Source: Agarophyton chilense
Taxonomy: Eukaryota > Rhodophyta > Florideophyceae > Gracilariales > Gracilariaceae
Assembly: GCA_030374765.1 (NCBI GenBank)
Contig: JARGXX010000017.1
Span: 248,001-312,000 of the forward strand
Reading direction: 5' to 3'
DNA: 64,000 nucleotides
Shown here piece after piece: positions 44,041 to 56,059 of this stretch. Under the pieces are notes generated by a model that was given only the letters and a program-made list of their open reading frames with translations, was not told where the DNA came from and did no database searches. Within the stretch, counting starts at the first letter, position 1. Each line of letters starts with the position of its first letter. Made by a program: the position numbers and the translations under genes.

Positions 44041-47000
44041 ATGTCGCAAGCGCCGAGTGACGGATCGCCATCTGGAGACGGAAATGCATATGGAACTATA
44101 GGATCAAAAACGGAGCCTATCATTGGTCTTAACACGAGCTCTCTGCGGACTTTCGAGAACGCAATGTACGATGACTTTGGAGATCCGAAACCGCCACCGG
44201 CTGACTCCTCTAGTGAAGTTATTGCTCAATCTAGGAACAGTGTTGAGGATTATGCTCGTGATATGTTGCAAATTTTTGAAGACACAGACTGGAGAAACGA
44301 ACTACTTTGGTTTGAATTTACATCCACTTTTCGTCCAGACACTATCCCATATATTTCGAGATCTACTACTCTCATGTGGATCAAATTTCTTCTTTAAAGG
44401 GGAGTTTTTGTGAGACGGAAACAAGTTCTAGCTCGTACTAGAGCCTTAATGGAGTGTCTTACTCAAAATGTATTTGTACCAATGAATGAACGAATTCCGA
44501 ACATCCCGCTATCATATGAAAGGAACGAAGTACATCCGGGACAGACAATGGAAGGTCTGAACAACCATAGCCGAATTTCCAGACCTAGTCTACAACTCTC
44601 CGGTGTTCCGAATCTAGATGATTCGATGCGACAGGGTCAATCATAGCCAAGGGGCGAATCTTCCAGGACAAACGAGAGTGCTATCGAAGTACGCGAACAG
44701 AACCAATCTCTTCTTGAATCATTACCTAGAACAACCATTCAGGATATGCTACCCAACTCAGTGGCCAACCAGGAACGTAATGCAGGACCGAGTTTGATTA
44801 ACGAACGGAATGATAAGATTGGTTCAAAACTTCAGCATTCTATTGGACTTAGCGGTCTAATGAAGACATTTCAAGGAAGACGAAAATTTGGCGGAGGATT
44901 TAACGAGGACTTACAAAGAACTGTTGAACTTTATGACTCCATGGCCAGACTATGCCGTGTTACAGAAGAAGAAAAAGTTGAGGGAATCCAAATTATACTT
45001 TGCGATGATGCACTATCATTCTTCGTGCGTACACACCGTGTCGGTGACACATATGAAGAAGTCTTACAGAAGTGAATCGATAATTACATGAATGCAGAAC
45101 AGCGAAACCGAACGCTGATACTTTGGCAATCACTGCTACCATCACAGGCCATGAGAAAAGAACCAGAAAAGAGTGAGTTAGAGGTCTTTCGAAGATTCTG
45201 TACTCGACTTAGGCAGCTGCAGACACAGCTCGACCCAGCCTACCGTGAAGACAATTTTCTGAGAGACCAGCTAATCGTTGCAGTCGACACAACCCAAATC
45301 ACCCAATCTCTACGAGAAAGAGTTCCATGCACATCTCAGGAGGCCAAAAGCCGTATCGCTACGTTTCTCTCGAATGATCCAAGAACTGCGGGAGCATTCA
45401 TTTCATCACAGTCCGTATCGAAAAAGGAGTCAAGATCAGCCAATTATGCTTTGGGTAACATGTATGGAGGAAACGCACGAAAGAATCTGAAGGGTTCACG
45501 AAACGGAGACCTAATGGAGCTCGTAAGATATCATCGAAGTGGCTGAAAGGGAAGGATTGCCATGTCTATGGTGAAAATCATCTGGCGAGGACTCGTCACA
45601 GCCCATAAGAGATCAGGAATGCCATAGAAAAGATGAAGAAAAGGAACCCATCTGCATACGTCACCGAGGAAGATATGGCTTATATAGTGGGCGATCTGGC
45701 AACAGAACACAAACACAAATCGGAGGACGAGGCAAACTTCGTATACTCCCGTGAGAGTGAGTCCAGTGATGATGAAGACATGGCGATGAATACAGCTGAA
45801 GACAGTCTATCACTACACGCTTCAGACGAAGTTCATCTCGCGAACGCTTCTTTCGTCCACGGAAGTTCCTTTCACAAAAATATTAAAGAAGCGGTGTATA
45901 CCATGCTGAATGACCTCGCAAATGTAGAACGAACGCTATTTAAAGGAATATACATGGACACTTGTGCCAATCGCTCATCGGTAATGTTCTATCCACAGTA
46001 CAAGGCGTATTGTGAAGAGGTTGATGTCCCATGTCAATTGAACGGTGATCAGGTAAGGAATTTAAATGGAATAGGAGGCAGTAGTAAACCAATCGGTACG
46101 GCGATGATTCCGGTACCCTTCAAAGACCTCAATCTTGTAATCGACGTCACTTTTCAGATTGTATCAGACTAAGTTCCTACACCACTGAGCATGACGGATA
46201 TGATTGAGAACGGATTGGAAATCAGCTTACAGAACAAGGAAGTGATGTACAAACATCTGAGACAGCCGCTGACGTTCTAGAACTGTTTACTGATTCACAA
46301 ATGGAAAAGAGGAGACTTAGCCTTTTCACTGTACACAGAAGCTGAATTGAAGAAGCTCCAAAGAGTTTTCCGACACCCGAGTGTTCAAGCTTTGGTTAAT
46401 CTCTTGAAACGTGCACGACCGGAAGAGATGGATGTGGAAGTGAGAAAGGCAATCGAGGAACTTACAAATTCATGCATAACATGTGCAACCAACGCATCTC
46501 GGCCTAGAAGATTCAAAATCACTGTGGGAACTGATGAAATGAAGTACAATCACATTGTTGCTATAGATATAATGTACATCAAAAAACAACCGGTACTGAA
46601 CGCTGTGTATGAAGCAACACACTACAGTGCCTCAGCATTTCTAAAGCGAGTAACTTCTTCACACGTTTGGAAGTCTTTCATTCGCTGTTGGACACGGATG
46701 TATCTTGGACCTCCATACGTTCTCAGGATAGAACAAGGCAGCAGTTTTGTATCGAAAGAAATTCTAGGATCAGTTGAAGCCGAAGGAATTTCAGTTCTTC
46801 AGTCCCCAATCGAAGCGCCATCCACTATGTCCCACGTCGAGCGATACCATGGAGCACTTCGAACCGCGTACATTAAAATCAGAGAGTCACTCTCAAGGGA
46901 TTAAAGCAATCCAGAATGTCTTCAGATGGAAGTAAAGGCTGTCAAAGATACCATCGGTCCAGGAGGACTTTGTCCAATTCTCCTCCTTTATGGCTCGTTA

Positions 47001-48800
47001 CCCCGACCGCCTGAAGAATCGCATTTTGATTGAAGCACAGCGGAGGACCAAAGGGGAAAGAACACAGCGCTGCACTCACGAAACTATCAGCCGGTTCTCC
47101 TGTATATGTGTTCCGTGAAACATCCAAGCTCTGGGATGGGCCGTTCTTTTTTGTACAAATCGATGGCGAAACTGTAGTCGTACAACTCCCTCGTGGTCGC
47201 CGAATACTCCATTCTCATGTCTTCAAACCAGCGATTGGATCATTAATGGACAACATTTCTACCTCTGCCTCCAGCATTGCTCCAAAAACTCCTCAAAAAG
47301 AAAGGGCGCAAGTGGATATTGAAGACAAACAACTACTTTCAGAAGCGTTTTTGACGGATACATTCGGATCATTTTCTACAGCAGATGACATTTCAATGGA
47401 ATCGAATGGTAGGGATTTTACTAAGGCAAGACACACGGAACTAGAAGGCCTACGGAAGAGAAAGACACTCAAGGTCGTGAAAATGAAGGACGTACCGAAT
47501 GGCACACGTATATATGGATCGAGATGGCTAGATCTTTTGATGACGGTCAACGGACAGGCTATTGAAAATTCAAGACTGGTTGCTCAGAATTTTCGCGACA
47601 AAGAGGCATTGAGTATTTCCACAAAATCACCAACTGTTTCTAGACTCGGACAGCGAATTGCCCCATCTCTGGCAGCATCATTTCCAAGAATTGAAGCCTA
47701 TGTAAGGAATATTTCTCAGGCATATATTCAGTCAGAATCCAAGATTGAGAAGATATATCTGAAAGCAACAGTAGAAATGGGACTCAAATCTGATGAAGTT
47801 TTGCTCGTCCTGAAGCCGTTGTACGGAATACCGGAGAGTGGTTTGAAATGGGTTTTAACTTACCACACACATCACCGACAGAAACTGAAAATGAAACCAA
47901 CAAAAGCAGACACATGTGTATTATACAGAAGGGAAGATGCGCTTGAGGGTGTAACTGTGCTACAGGTTGACGATTCCTTTGGGTTTGGTAACGAAAAGTT
48001 TCTATTGACGGAGGACAAGGAAGCAGAACGATTCCAGAGCAAACCAAGGAAGATTTTAGGTAAAGGCCAAAGTTTGGACTTCAATTGAATGACAATTAGC
48101 AGAATTTCCGACAGCACGATCAGTATCCAACAAACAAAGAAGCTAAAAATCTGTCAAATTTGGTGAAACACAAGAAGAATATTCAAGTACAAGGGCCAAA
48201 CTTCAGTACGTCGGTTGCTGCACAAGACCGGACATATGTGCTTCCGTGCAACTTTTGGCCAGTGCATGTACGAATCCCTCTATCTCATACTATAGGAAGC
48301 TCAAGAAGATTGTGAAGAAGTGTGTCGAAACCTCTGAGTACGGATTGAGGTACATTCCGCTCGATCTAAACTCCGTCAGACTGGCACTATTCAGGGACGC
48401 ATCTTTTGCTAATACTGAAAACCACAAGTCAGAACTAGGTTTCGTTTTGCTTATGGTCGATAGGAATAATGATGCTAACATAATTCAATACGGAAGTTCA
48501 AAGTGCAGAAGAGTCACGAGATATGTTATGGCGGCAGAACTGTACGCTTTACTTTTTGGCTTCGATAATGCATATAATGCCAAACACATTCTGGAGAAAA
48601 TGGTAGCGAAATAAACTGGAATTGATGGATACGTAGACTCTAGGACCGTCTTTGATTTGATTGCAAAGAATAGTGCTACGTTGGAGAAACGGTTACAGAA
48701 TGACATTTACGTCATGCGTGAAAGTCATACGAAGGGAGACTTCAGGTATTTGGCTTTGATACCAGGAGCTGAGAACTATGCAGATGGCATGACTAAATGA
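44041..48800 (+). pseudogene. Copia-2 Gag-Pol region (fossil)
   Basis: Starts at an ATG 47 bp after the LTR. Gag spans about 44041-45540, followed by a knuckle-like CHVYGENH segment. Protease lies near 45950-45980 (YMDTCANRS). Integrase spans about 46340-46900, with its core around AIDIMYIKKQP and RIEQGSSFVSKE. Reverse transcriptase spans about 47470-48080 (PLYGIPESGLKW, and LQVDDSFGFGNEKF with the catalytic VDD). RNase H spans about 48370-48790 (LALFRDASFAN, SSKCRRVTRYVMAAELYAL, ending in YADGMTK). Domain order is Copia. Broken in about eight places. Confidence 0.92.
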
Positions 48801-49597
48801 ATGATTTCGAATAAAAATCCGCTTTTGACGCTCACGACAACTAAAAAGTTGAGCATTACGCCGACGGGATGGGTAAAAGACAGTCGTCGCAAGTGTTTAC
48901 AATAATTGCGTTCCTATGCTTTGAAAATCGTTCAAAAAAGGAATGCTGGAGTGTTGTCGTATAGTGGCAGAAGGTTTGACCTTTGAGGTTGTCTATATGC
49001 TATACTGACCTTGTAGGTTATGAATGCGAGGCATCATCGGCCACGCAGCTCCGAGCGAGCTACTATCCAGGTGTTGTCAGCCACGTGTAGTGTGGACCTG
49101 TACCTTCTGGTTGAGTAATTGTTAGTAATAGTAATTGAAATTATATTTATTTTAGTAGAGTAGTGGAGTGGCCACCTGGAACTATAGCCAGTGATGGCCA
49201 TGTCTCTGACACTAGGTCAGAGACCTTGCCTTGCTGGCACCTCCCGGGTGACCTGGAGAGTGCAGTTCACTGCATATAGGGAACTGCACCTCCTCCACCC
49301 TAGTGTGATAAAGAGAGGCACCACTTGGGTCACACCTATACCTTTGGTTCATTGTTTCTAAACTACCACATATTTTTTACCGCGCGTCGACGCCTCCCAT
49401 CGTTCACCTACACGGTTTAGGCTAGTTGCCCCGCCGTTTGCCCCTGCTGGTTTTCACGGTGCCCTGTTACCATTGAGGTTTATCAAGTCTACCTCCTAAG
49501 GTTGAGCGTCACCACGCTCCCGAGACATGACAGGTTGAGCGTCACCACGCTCCTGAGACAAGACAGTAGCAGACCCGAGAGGTGATTGTACGACAAG
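48801..49597 (+). other. Non-coding 3' region of Copia-2
   Basis: About 800 bp between the RNase H end and the 3' LTR. Holds several short inverted repeats (for example GCAGTTCACTGC near 49262, and GTCTCTGACACTAGGTCAGAGAC near 49202) and a 33-bp direct repeat at 49500-49565. No open frame. Could include a further inserted fragment, but no ends were found. Confidence 0.4.
49500..49565 (+). repeat. 33-bp direct tandem repeat
   Basis: Two adjacent units starting GGTTGAGCGTCACCACGC at 49500 and 49533, with two differences, just upstream of the Copia-2 3' LTR. Confidence 0.8.
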
Positions 49598-50024
49598 TGT
49601 AGATATTCGCATTTATTGCATTTAACATTGCATTACGTCGACGTATGAAATAATTTATCACTCATGGTTGGAGAGGGTGCATTAGCGAATTGAAGAGGAG
49701 AGTGAATATTATTTTACGTATTTCGAAGAGAGGTTATTACAAGGCGGTAGACAGTGGAGCTAGCATTATGAGAGATCATCCGGAGCGCTATAAGAGCTGC
49801 TGCTTCTGTGCGGCGCTCTAGTAAAGAACACCGTCTTCTGAAACAAAACGAATACCGATTATCACTTCAACGCATCTGACTTCACAGCCTCGAGGAGGCC
49901 GTATCCTGTCACACCTGTGTCCCAGCTTCGAGGAAGCCGGACTACATCAAGAGGTAAGTTACCTCTACCAATTATTTATCCAACTACCTCTATTGCCATC
50001 TTCTCTTGTTTTCTTTTTTCGACA
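49598..50024 (+). repeat. Copia-2 3' LTR
   Basis: 427-bp partner of 43566-43994, ending ...TTCGACA directly before the TACTC target duplication at 50025-50029. It keeps the GAGCGCTATAAGAG block and the GAGGTAAGTTACC motif. Confidence 0.92.
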
Positions 50025-50029
50025 TACTC

Positions 50030-50926
50030 CTCTCATACCACTTGTCGTGTCGATTTGCCTCGAAAGTATACCCTGTACTCGTCTATAGTTTTAGAGGAGG
50101 TTCCGTTTCTGTTCTATCTTTCAAAGAGGAAGATACTGAACGTCTCCGTGGTGTTTAAACTCCAGAACTTACATCTCAATAATAAGCACACACTCTAAAA
50201 CTACTTAAATATTAAAAACACATTCTCCATGAGCTTCCTCTTTACAATTTAAGCCTTCTGTAAAATCTAGGTTTTATTTTCTTATTCTGGTCTCGAGAGT
50301 TACTGTCCGGTTTCTACCACGACCGCTCCAACGTTTGTTGCAAACCCGTCTATCATTAAAGGTTACTTGGCAACTTCTGTTTCTATCAGAACGACCTAAC
50401 ATGGCGTATTATTTACATTTTAAGGACCCTAAATATCCGTTGATGCGATATCACCAGGCGAACAATAAACTGGGAAACGTTTCCTTTACACGCGGTCTAC
50501 GGCCTGTCTCCTAGCCACCTCCTTACAGAGTGCTGGAATACGTCACAGGACGGGTCTACAAATGGAATATTCTACGACCCTGCAAGAATCGAACTCGGAC
50601 CCAGCTAACAATCGTCCCATTTAAATGAAACCCGCGACCTCGTGCCATCAAACAGACCATCGGCTTAGGTCGTAAAAATGCTCACTGTCCCATTGTCGGG
50701 TTGCGCTTAGGGTCCAGTTGCTTTCGACTGATGGTAGAGGAATGGAATTAGTCTCCCCAAAGCTGAGTGCTGCTTCTTGGGCGACCAGGGCTTGTACCTT
50801 ATTACCTCCCACTCACTGTCCGGGGTATTTCCTGGAACTCTTTTGCCTCCCCTTTTAACCGCGTGTCATGAAACGACAACCCACTGTCAAAGAAGAGGCA
50901 TGTTTAACCCACGGGTGGGCGGGCGG
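50030..50926. other. Gene-free stretch between Copia-2 and the DIRS-like element
   Basis: About 900 bp. The first part could be the displaced remainder of the Gypsy B terminal repeat, but similarity is not clear. A GTTCGATTC string near 50585 on the minus strand lacks the other arms of a tRNA. No gene supported. Confidence 0.4.
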
Positions 50927-51125
50927 GAAAGAGGCATAACAAAGGCGCAGCACACGCGGCGCCACTTTCCGACTAACTTGTATACCGCGTCAAGCGACGG
51001 CGGCGAGGCTGCACTGGATCTCTGATCCAATCTTACGCAGCGCGCACACCACCTACGTGGCCGGCCTTGCTATCAAGTGCATGTCCGTTTCATGGGCATA
51101 AACCTGCGGTCAACACAACACGAAA
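50927..51125 (+). repeat. Left direct repeat of the DIRS-like element
   Basis: 199 bp starting GAAAGAGGCATAACAAAGG, about 85-90% like 53980-54178 by eye, in the same orientation. A long shared block includes AGCGACGGCGGCGAGGCTG and CTGGATCTCTGATCCAATC. Confidence 0.85.
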
Positions 51126-51329
51126 CAACCTAAACGAACGGCACGATAGTGCCGCGACCGAAGCTCAGCGACGGCCGCGTCAGACAACAGCGCGGGAAAC
51201 GGGTGCCTGAACACCCAGAACGATGCAATCGATAGCTGTATCGTACGGTCAAAGTACGTCGACGCCATTTCTGCGCTACGTGGGCCCCAACCGAAGCGTG
51301 ATAGGCGTACCTCGAGCGGAAATCCTAAC

Positions 51330-53130
51330 AACACCTTTTCCTGCTGACCCAACGCTTCCCAAACCTCACCTGCTTGAGCAACTTGCGTGCTAAGTCTTGG
51401 ACCTTGACAATCTTCCTCGGAGCGATGAAGAACCTCATCAATACGGTGTCGATGCGAATTCCAAGGTGTCCTATGTCGGTAGTTCCGCACCAAGAACCCT
51501 TCTTCGGATGTCGTCGAAGACCTAATTTTGCAAGGAGGGCTTCTAATTGCTTCACAGCAACCTCGCAGTGTCGCTGGGTAGACACACACCCGTACCGAGA
51601 CGGGGCTATGAGAAAATCGTCCAGATACGGAAGGAAGCGAAATCCTTTCTTGCGCAACACCTTGAAGAAGAGCGCCATGAGCTGCGTGAACCACAAAGAG
51701 GATCGACCTCATCCGAATGGTAAAGCTACGCACTGGTAGTTCTGGCCGTTGTAGCGAAATATGAACCAGTCTCTCATCTCCGGTGCCAGACGAAAATGGC
51801 GATAGCCACGGTACATGTCGAGCAAAACCCGGCGACGGGAAGTGCCCTCAAGGTGTTCGAAGCCTTGCTCCCTGGGGGAGGCAGACTCAGAGACAGAGCC
51901 CTCCGTTCCACCCGTAGTGTGGGGTGTAACTCCCACGGGGGATTCCGGCAGTACCGACGGAGGTGAGGGGTAGAAACCGTTGGATCGGAAATGGGTATGG
52001 GTATCCCAAAGAATGGGGGGAAATCCGGCGAAGAGGAAAAACGGGGCGAGGGTCGGGCACTAACAGGCACCGAACCCGAGAACCAGAAAAGGGGCGAAAC
52101 AACAAAAGAAACCCAATACAGGGGCGAAAAACTGTCCTCGAAAGGAAACACAAAAAACACGAAACAAGTAAGCAGAACCCCCACGGGGTATCGTGCACGC
52201 AGGTCGTCTGAGCGGTCCCAAGGGGGTGGTTGCACGGAACCCAAACGTGGGCACTCTCCAAGTGGAGTCGTGTCCCTACGCAGGCGTTGCTAACCAGAGC
52301 CCGTTCCGGGTTGTAAGGCCGAAACGATGGCGACGAAGAACCTCTAAAGGTATCAAAGACCAACCTTGCTTCCCATTTACTCTGAGCCTCGGACTATCAG
52401 ATCTCGTCTCCCTAAGTAGGGCCCACTAACTAAACTCTACAGTAGTGCACACCTGCTCAGGGCCATACACGTGGAGATCCCACTGTCAGGGCCCAAAAGT
52501 CCAACGTTCTAACAAATATCCGAAAATCGGTGCCAAAATTAAGCCACGTGTATCACGGGGCCAATCCAACCATGGGCCATCCGAATTTTCACTTCATAGG
52601 CGAACTCTAACCAGAAAACAGTGCCACGTCAGCACACCTTAGAGGGGATCATAGTCATAACCCTCGGAGGGTTCAATCCTCATTCTATGAGTTGCATCTT
52701 CAAGTATCCCCTAACTGGGCGTTGCTCTACAGTAAATATCCATTTAAAGGAAGTGATCTCCTTTTTGGATCTCCAGGAAAAAAGCCGACACAGACTCCAT
52801 CCGGACTGATCCCTTCTTCCAATGCTTGGACTGCTTCGAAAGGTTCACTACAAAGCGTCTTTTTCGGCATTTCTCCGCCTCTTGCCACACAACGAAGGCT
52901 GAAGAGATGATGGCACCCCGTTCCTTCGCTCTGGCAGCGTGGTCTGGAGATATTTCCTTGTACACTCCAGAACGACAGCCTTCCATCAGATCCACATCCG
53001 TAAAGGCCCTGTTCTCTGCTGTCTGGGGAACATCGGGTAGTTCCGATCCCTGCCCATTCTCGAACGGAATCGAGGGACGATCGAATATTCCAAATTGAAT
53101 TGCTCTGCAGAGGTATTCTGAGCAACCCAA
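51330..53130 (-). pseudogene. DIRS-like reverse transcriptase (fossil)
   Basis: N-terminal part at about 52744-53130 (GVYKEISPDHAARAKERGA, then RRFVVNLSKQSKHWKKGS, in the place of the first conserved RT blocks). Central block near 51710-51840 (MYRGYRHFRLAPEMRDWF, QNYQCVALPFG). Catalytic block near 51600-51640 (FLPYLDDFLIAP). Thumb-side block near 51440-51480 (HLGIRIDT). A 904-bp insertion lies between the first and second parts. Fossil, with several breaks. Confidence 0.75.
51845..52748. mobile_element. 904-bp insertion inside the DIRS-like RT
   Basis: Lies between two RT blocks that should be adjacent and is flanked by the 7-bp repeat GGAAGTG (51838-51844 and 52749-52755), as expected of a target duplication. 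The insert is GC-mixed with no recognised protein. Its ends (CCCTCAAGG and CATTTAAA) are not TG...CA, so it is not an obvious solo LTR. It could be a non-autonomous DNA transposon or SINE-like unit. Confidence 0.5.
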
Positions 53131-53195
53131 TCGGCGCCATGCCGCGACACGGTCTTGTGTTCCGCGCCAAAGCGGGCGCCTTGAGTCTACGTCGA

Positions 53196-53870
53196 CTAAT
53201 TGTCGGCGGCGCCGCCACCCTTTCCAGCTCTTTTCGTTGCGTTGCTGGCATTGAGGGTTGCGACGGCCTTCATCAGTTGCGTCGATATGTGAGTATCTAG
53301 TTTTTCCATGGGCTCAATAAGGTCGTCTGAAGCTGGAATATAATTCTGTTGCTCTACACTAGGCATCACAAGATTTGCGTAGGTCGGGTCTTTTGCAACT
53401 AAATTGTAGAATTCACAACGGAGACCAGTCATTCTAAGACCGTACCTAACAGAGATGAGAGCCCAAGCGTCTAGCAACAGGTCTCGATCAGACTCCTTCT
53501 CGTCAATGGCCTCCTGTCGCAAGGAGATGGCTGCTTGATGGAATGCCATCCAATATCCGGCAGCGTTCACATAGTTTGCTTCATACTCGAACACAGCGCG
53601 CATGCTCTTGTGTGTTTCCATTCCCTTACGTAGTGACCACTCTCGATGCTCGAAGAAACCACTGGTGAACGCTCCAACACTTGAACCTTGCTCATATAGA
53701 TACCTTGTAAGGCAAAACTCCTTGTTGTCAAGGCATCTTCTGGCAATAACTGCATAGTATTGCATCCATTTCGGGTCGATGCCAGCATCAGAAAGTGTTT
53801 TTTCCTTGGTGACATCCTTGGCTTTTGAGAGAATCTCGTTAGCTATTTCAACACTCGACCTCAAATCCAA
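53196..53870 (-). pseudogene. Gag-like ORF of the DIRS-like element
   Basis: A 224-residue frame upstream of the RT in the same direction, rich in helices and charged residues (EIANEILSKAKDVTKEK, YEQGSSVGAFTSGFF) and ending in a Gly/Ala-rich tail (KRAGKGGGAADN). Size, position and helical character fit the Gag-like first ORF of DIRS elements; no zinc knuckle. It reads open as a unit, although the element as a whole is broken. Confidence 0.6.
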
Positions 53871-53979
53871 TGTAGAAATTGCGAGTAAAAATTCGTTGAC
53901 CTATCAACGGTTGGTCTAGTTCTTCTGAACGTACCAGAAAAGTGCCTACCGCCAGAATTCTGGGGACTCTCTTCGAAAA

Positions 53980-54178
53980 GAAAGAAGCATAACAAAGGCG
54001 CAGCACAAGAGGCGCCACTTGCCGACTAGCCTCTATACCGCATCAAGCGACGGCGGCGAGGCTGCACTGGATCTCTGATCCAATCTTACGCAGCGCGCAC
54101 ATCACCAACGTGGCCGACCTCGCTATCCAGTGCATTTCCGTTACATGGGCATAAAACTGCGGTCTAGACAACACGAAA
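53980..54178 (+). repeat. Right direct repeat of the DIRS-like element
   Basis: 199-bp partner of 50927-51125. Direct and not inverted orientation resembles split direct repeats of PAT/Ngaro-type DIRS relatives, or LTRs. Confidence 0.85.
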
Positions 54179-54988
54179 AATTGTGATTTGGAAGAAAAGT
54201 CAATTAAAGTCACCGAAAAAGCAATTTCAAACACATATTATCCACCTTATTAAGTACCACTTAGCCACAAGTGCAAGCGGAATATCTAACGCGCCCTTTC
54301 TCGGCCTGAGAAGCGTCGAAGCCGTTTTCATTCTTGATTGCTTCATTTAAAGGGCGGTACCGTTTGCAGAATTAAAATGTCACTTTTGCGCTTATCAAAG
54401 ATACTTCAAAGCATCAGTAAGTACCAAAACTCTGTGGGACGCACTTATTAACACAAAAATCACGTTTAGAGCTGTTAACGTGTTACAACGTTTCATGGAT
54501 TATATTTTGTACCAAATGTTTAAAAATGTTGTTTTTTTTCGAATGTGCCTCAAAAAACCAAACATAGTTTATTTTAAAACAATTGCGATACAAAAGTTTA
54601 GTTTTTTATTGTGGTATAAGCTTTTGATACAATTCATTTGATTACATCGCAGTAGAGAGTTTACGCGGTAGCGAACTTTGTGGTTCAGGCACCAGTTTTC
54701 GTACACGTCTCTCACAACTGTGCGCGCAACGAAAAACCACTCGGTATGGCTTGTCATTTTTCGTTCTGAGCAAGCTGGAGCGAACAATGAAAATAATGGA
54801 AAAAACATAGTGTAACGCACCCCTCTAAAATAGCTGCCAATGAGCTCTTCTTCTCCCGCCAAAAGATCCTAGGCCCAACTTAAAATACCCCGTCACCTGC
54901 TCGCACAAGCTGACCCAAAACTTTCAACAAAAGAGTTATATCCAAGGCGGAAGCTACGCCCACTTCCCCGAGGTCCCTAACTTGCGCC
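54179..54988. other. AT-rich gap
   Basis: No gene or RNA supported. Precedes the Harbinger-type unit; its left terminus should lie here, but no inverted repeat with the region right of 56890 was recognised by eye. Confidence 0.4.
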
Positions 54989-55929
54989 ATGCCTACCTTA
55001 TCGTGTGCAAGTTCAGATCGCCCTTCCACACCTGCCACCGATACCTCGTTATTACAACCAGCACTCACAGTAATTCCGTTTATGCCGCAAACATCAACGA
55101 CACAAACAACGTTCGTAGTTTGAAGCGCTTTAGTTACACACAACCATGGGACCATCTTCTTTTGAAGGCAGTTAGTACCAGCATCGCGCACGTTGCTATT
55201 CATGAACAAGCCACGTATAAATACAAAGAAGCTCTTGAACGTTTCATTCAAGCAGTCCCCACCAATAGCCTTGAAATAGTACACCTTCCAACGTGGAATT
55301 CTCTGAGGAGTAGGTTTAAAAAGATTTATGACGATCGCCGTGAGGAGAACAAGGACAGTCTTGGGGCTTCAGTTATTTCAGAAGAACGGGGAGAGCGATA
55401 AGATTTGTTAAATGATCTTATACTGGAAATAGGGGAGCATGACGAGACAAAGAGGGCGGAGCTCGGCGAGAAGACCGAACGAGAGAAGCCGCTTGTCGAA
55501 GCTGGGGAGAAGATACGCGACAATGCGTTAAACAGGCACAAATGCACTGCTCCCACTGCTGGTGATGATATCTTGGACTTCACCCAAAACAAACTGCAAG
55601 CATCAAAACCTTTGCCGTCTCCGAGGGGAAAAAAGCGCAGCGTTACCTACGAATCAGACGAAGAAGATAAGCAAATTCTAATGGAGGACATCAAAAAGCG
55701 CTGAGAGCTTGAGGTAACGTGTTTGGGGATGAAACAAACTAGCCTCAAGATAGAGCGAGGGAGTGACGAACGGATGGTTTCTCGAGACGCGAAGGTACAA
55801 GAGAGGGAGGAGCGCAAGCTGGTACTCGTAGAAAAGAAGGCCGGGATAGAGATAGAAGAAAGACGGAAAGCTTTTAAAGAGCGTTAACGAATGATAGATG
55901 TACTTGGGGTCTTGGAAGATAATCTTTAG
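54989..55929 (+). pseudogene. Myb/SANT-like DNA-binding protein, pseudogene
   Basis: An ATG at 54989 opens a Ser/Thr/Pro-rich lead (MPTLSCASSDRPSTPATD). A frame change near 55115 then enters the Myb/SANT module: QPWDHLLLKAVSTSIAHV (first helix with Trp), a middle helix, and TWNSLRSRFKKIYDDRREE (recognition helix). After it come SVISEERGER, acidic coiled-coil segments (KRAELGEKTEREKPLVEAG, EERKLVLVEKKAGIEIEER), a basic PRGKKRS and a MIDVLGVLEDNL tail. The frame is stopped in phase at 55399 (TAA), 55702 (TGA) and 55885 (TAA) before the apparent natural TAG at 55927. The overall order (trihelix, spacer, coiled coil) is that of Harbinger-associated and related SANT proteins. Non-functional as read. 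Confidence 0.75.
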
Positions 55930-56059
55930 TGAACATGAAGGATTTGGGATTCCCGTGACTTAAACAAATAGAAAAAATCTTGCTGAGGGCCTTCGAACGG
56001 CGAGGGCAAAGTCCGCAGTGGAAAGAGCCGTAGGCGACCGAAGCGGAAGACTGTTGCAA

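Larger units (their letters stand above)
43566..50024 (+). mobile_element. Copia-2, full-length Ty1/Copia LTR retrotransposon (fossil)
   Basis: A 6.46-kb element with 5' LTR 43566-43994 (429 bp) and 3' LTR 49598-50024 (427 bp). Both run TGTAGATATTCGCAT to CGACA, with a 5-bp target duplication TACTC on each side. Inside are Gag, protease, integrase, reverse transcriptase and RNase H in Copia order, then about 800 bp of non-coding DNA before the 3' LTR. The LTRs differ at roughly one position in ten by eye, so it is older than Copia-1, but it is younger than the Gypsy B repeat it sits in. Its RNase H and Gag differ strongly from Copia-1, so it is a separate lineage. About eight breaks. Confidence 0.93.
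50927..54178 (-). mobile_element. DIRS-like retroelement between 199-bp direct repeats (fossil)
   Basis: A 3.25-kb minus-strand unit: Gag-like ORF (about 53196-53870), reverse transcriptase (about 51330-53130, interrupted by an insertion) and 199-bp direct repeats at each end (50927-51125 and 53980-54178). The RT is of the DIRS/tyrosine-recombinase group, not Gypsy or Copia: FLPYLDDFLIAP, HLGIRIDT and LDMYRGYRHFRLAPEMRDWF recall the DIRS pattern. No tyrosine recombinase or RNase H gene is visible; the coding DNA runs straight into the left repeat. No target duplication was found. Broken in several places. Confidence 0.7.

Noticed and set aside
48960-49375. Solo LTR inside the Copia-2 3' region
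   Set aside because: Some TGTTG starts are present, but no paired end, target duplication or second copy in the window.
49500-49565. CRISPR-like repeat
   Set aside because: Two adjacent 33-bp units without spacers in a eukaryotic retroelement; a simple tandem duplication.
50580-50600. GTTCGATTC on the minus strand as a tRNA T-arm
   Set aside because: The stem does not pair well and no acceptor, D or anticodon arms are present around it.
55399-55929. Stop-codon reassignment to explain in-frame stops in the SANT gene
   Set aside because: Both TAA and TGA occur in phase, and intact genes nearby end normally; ordinary pseudogene decay is simpler.
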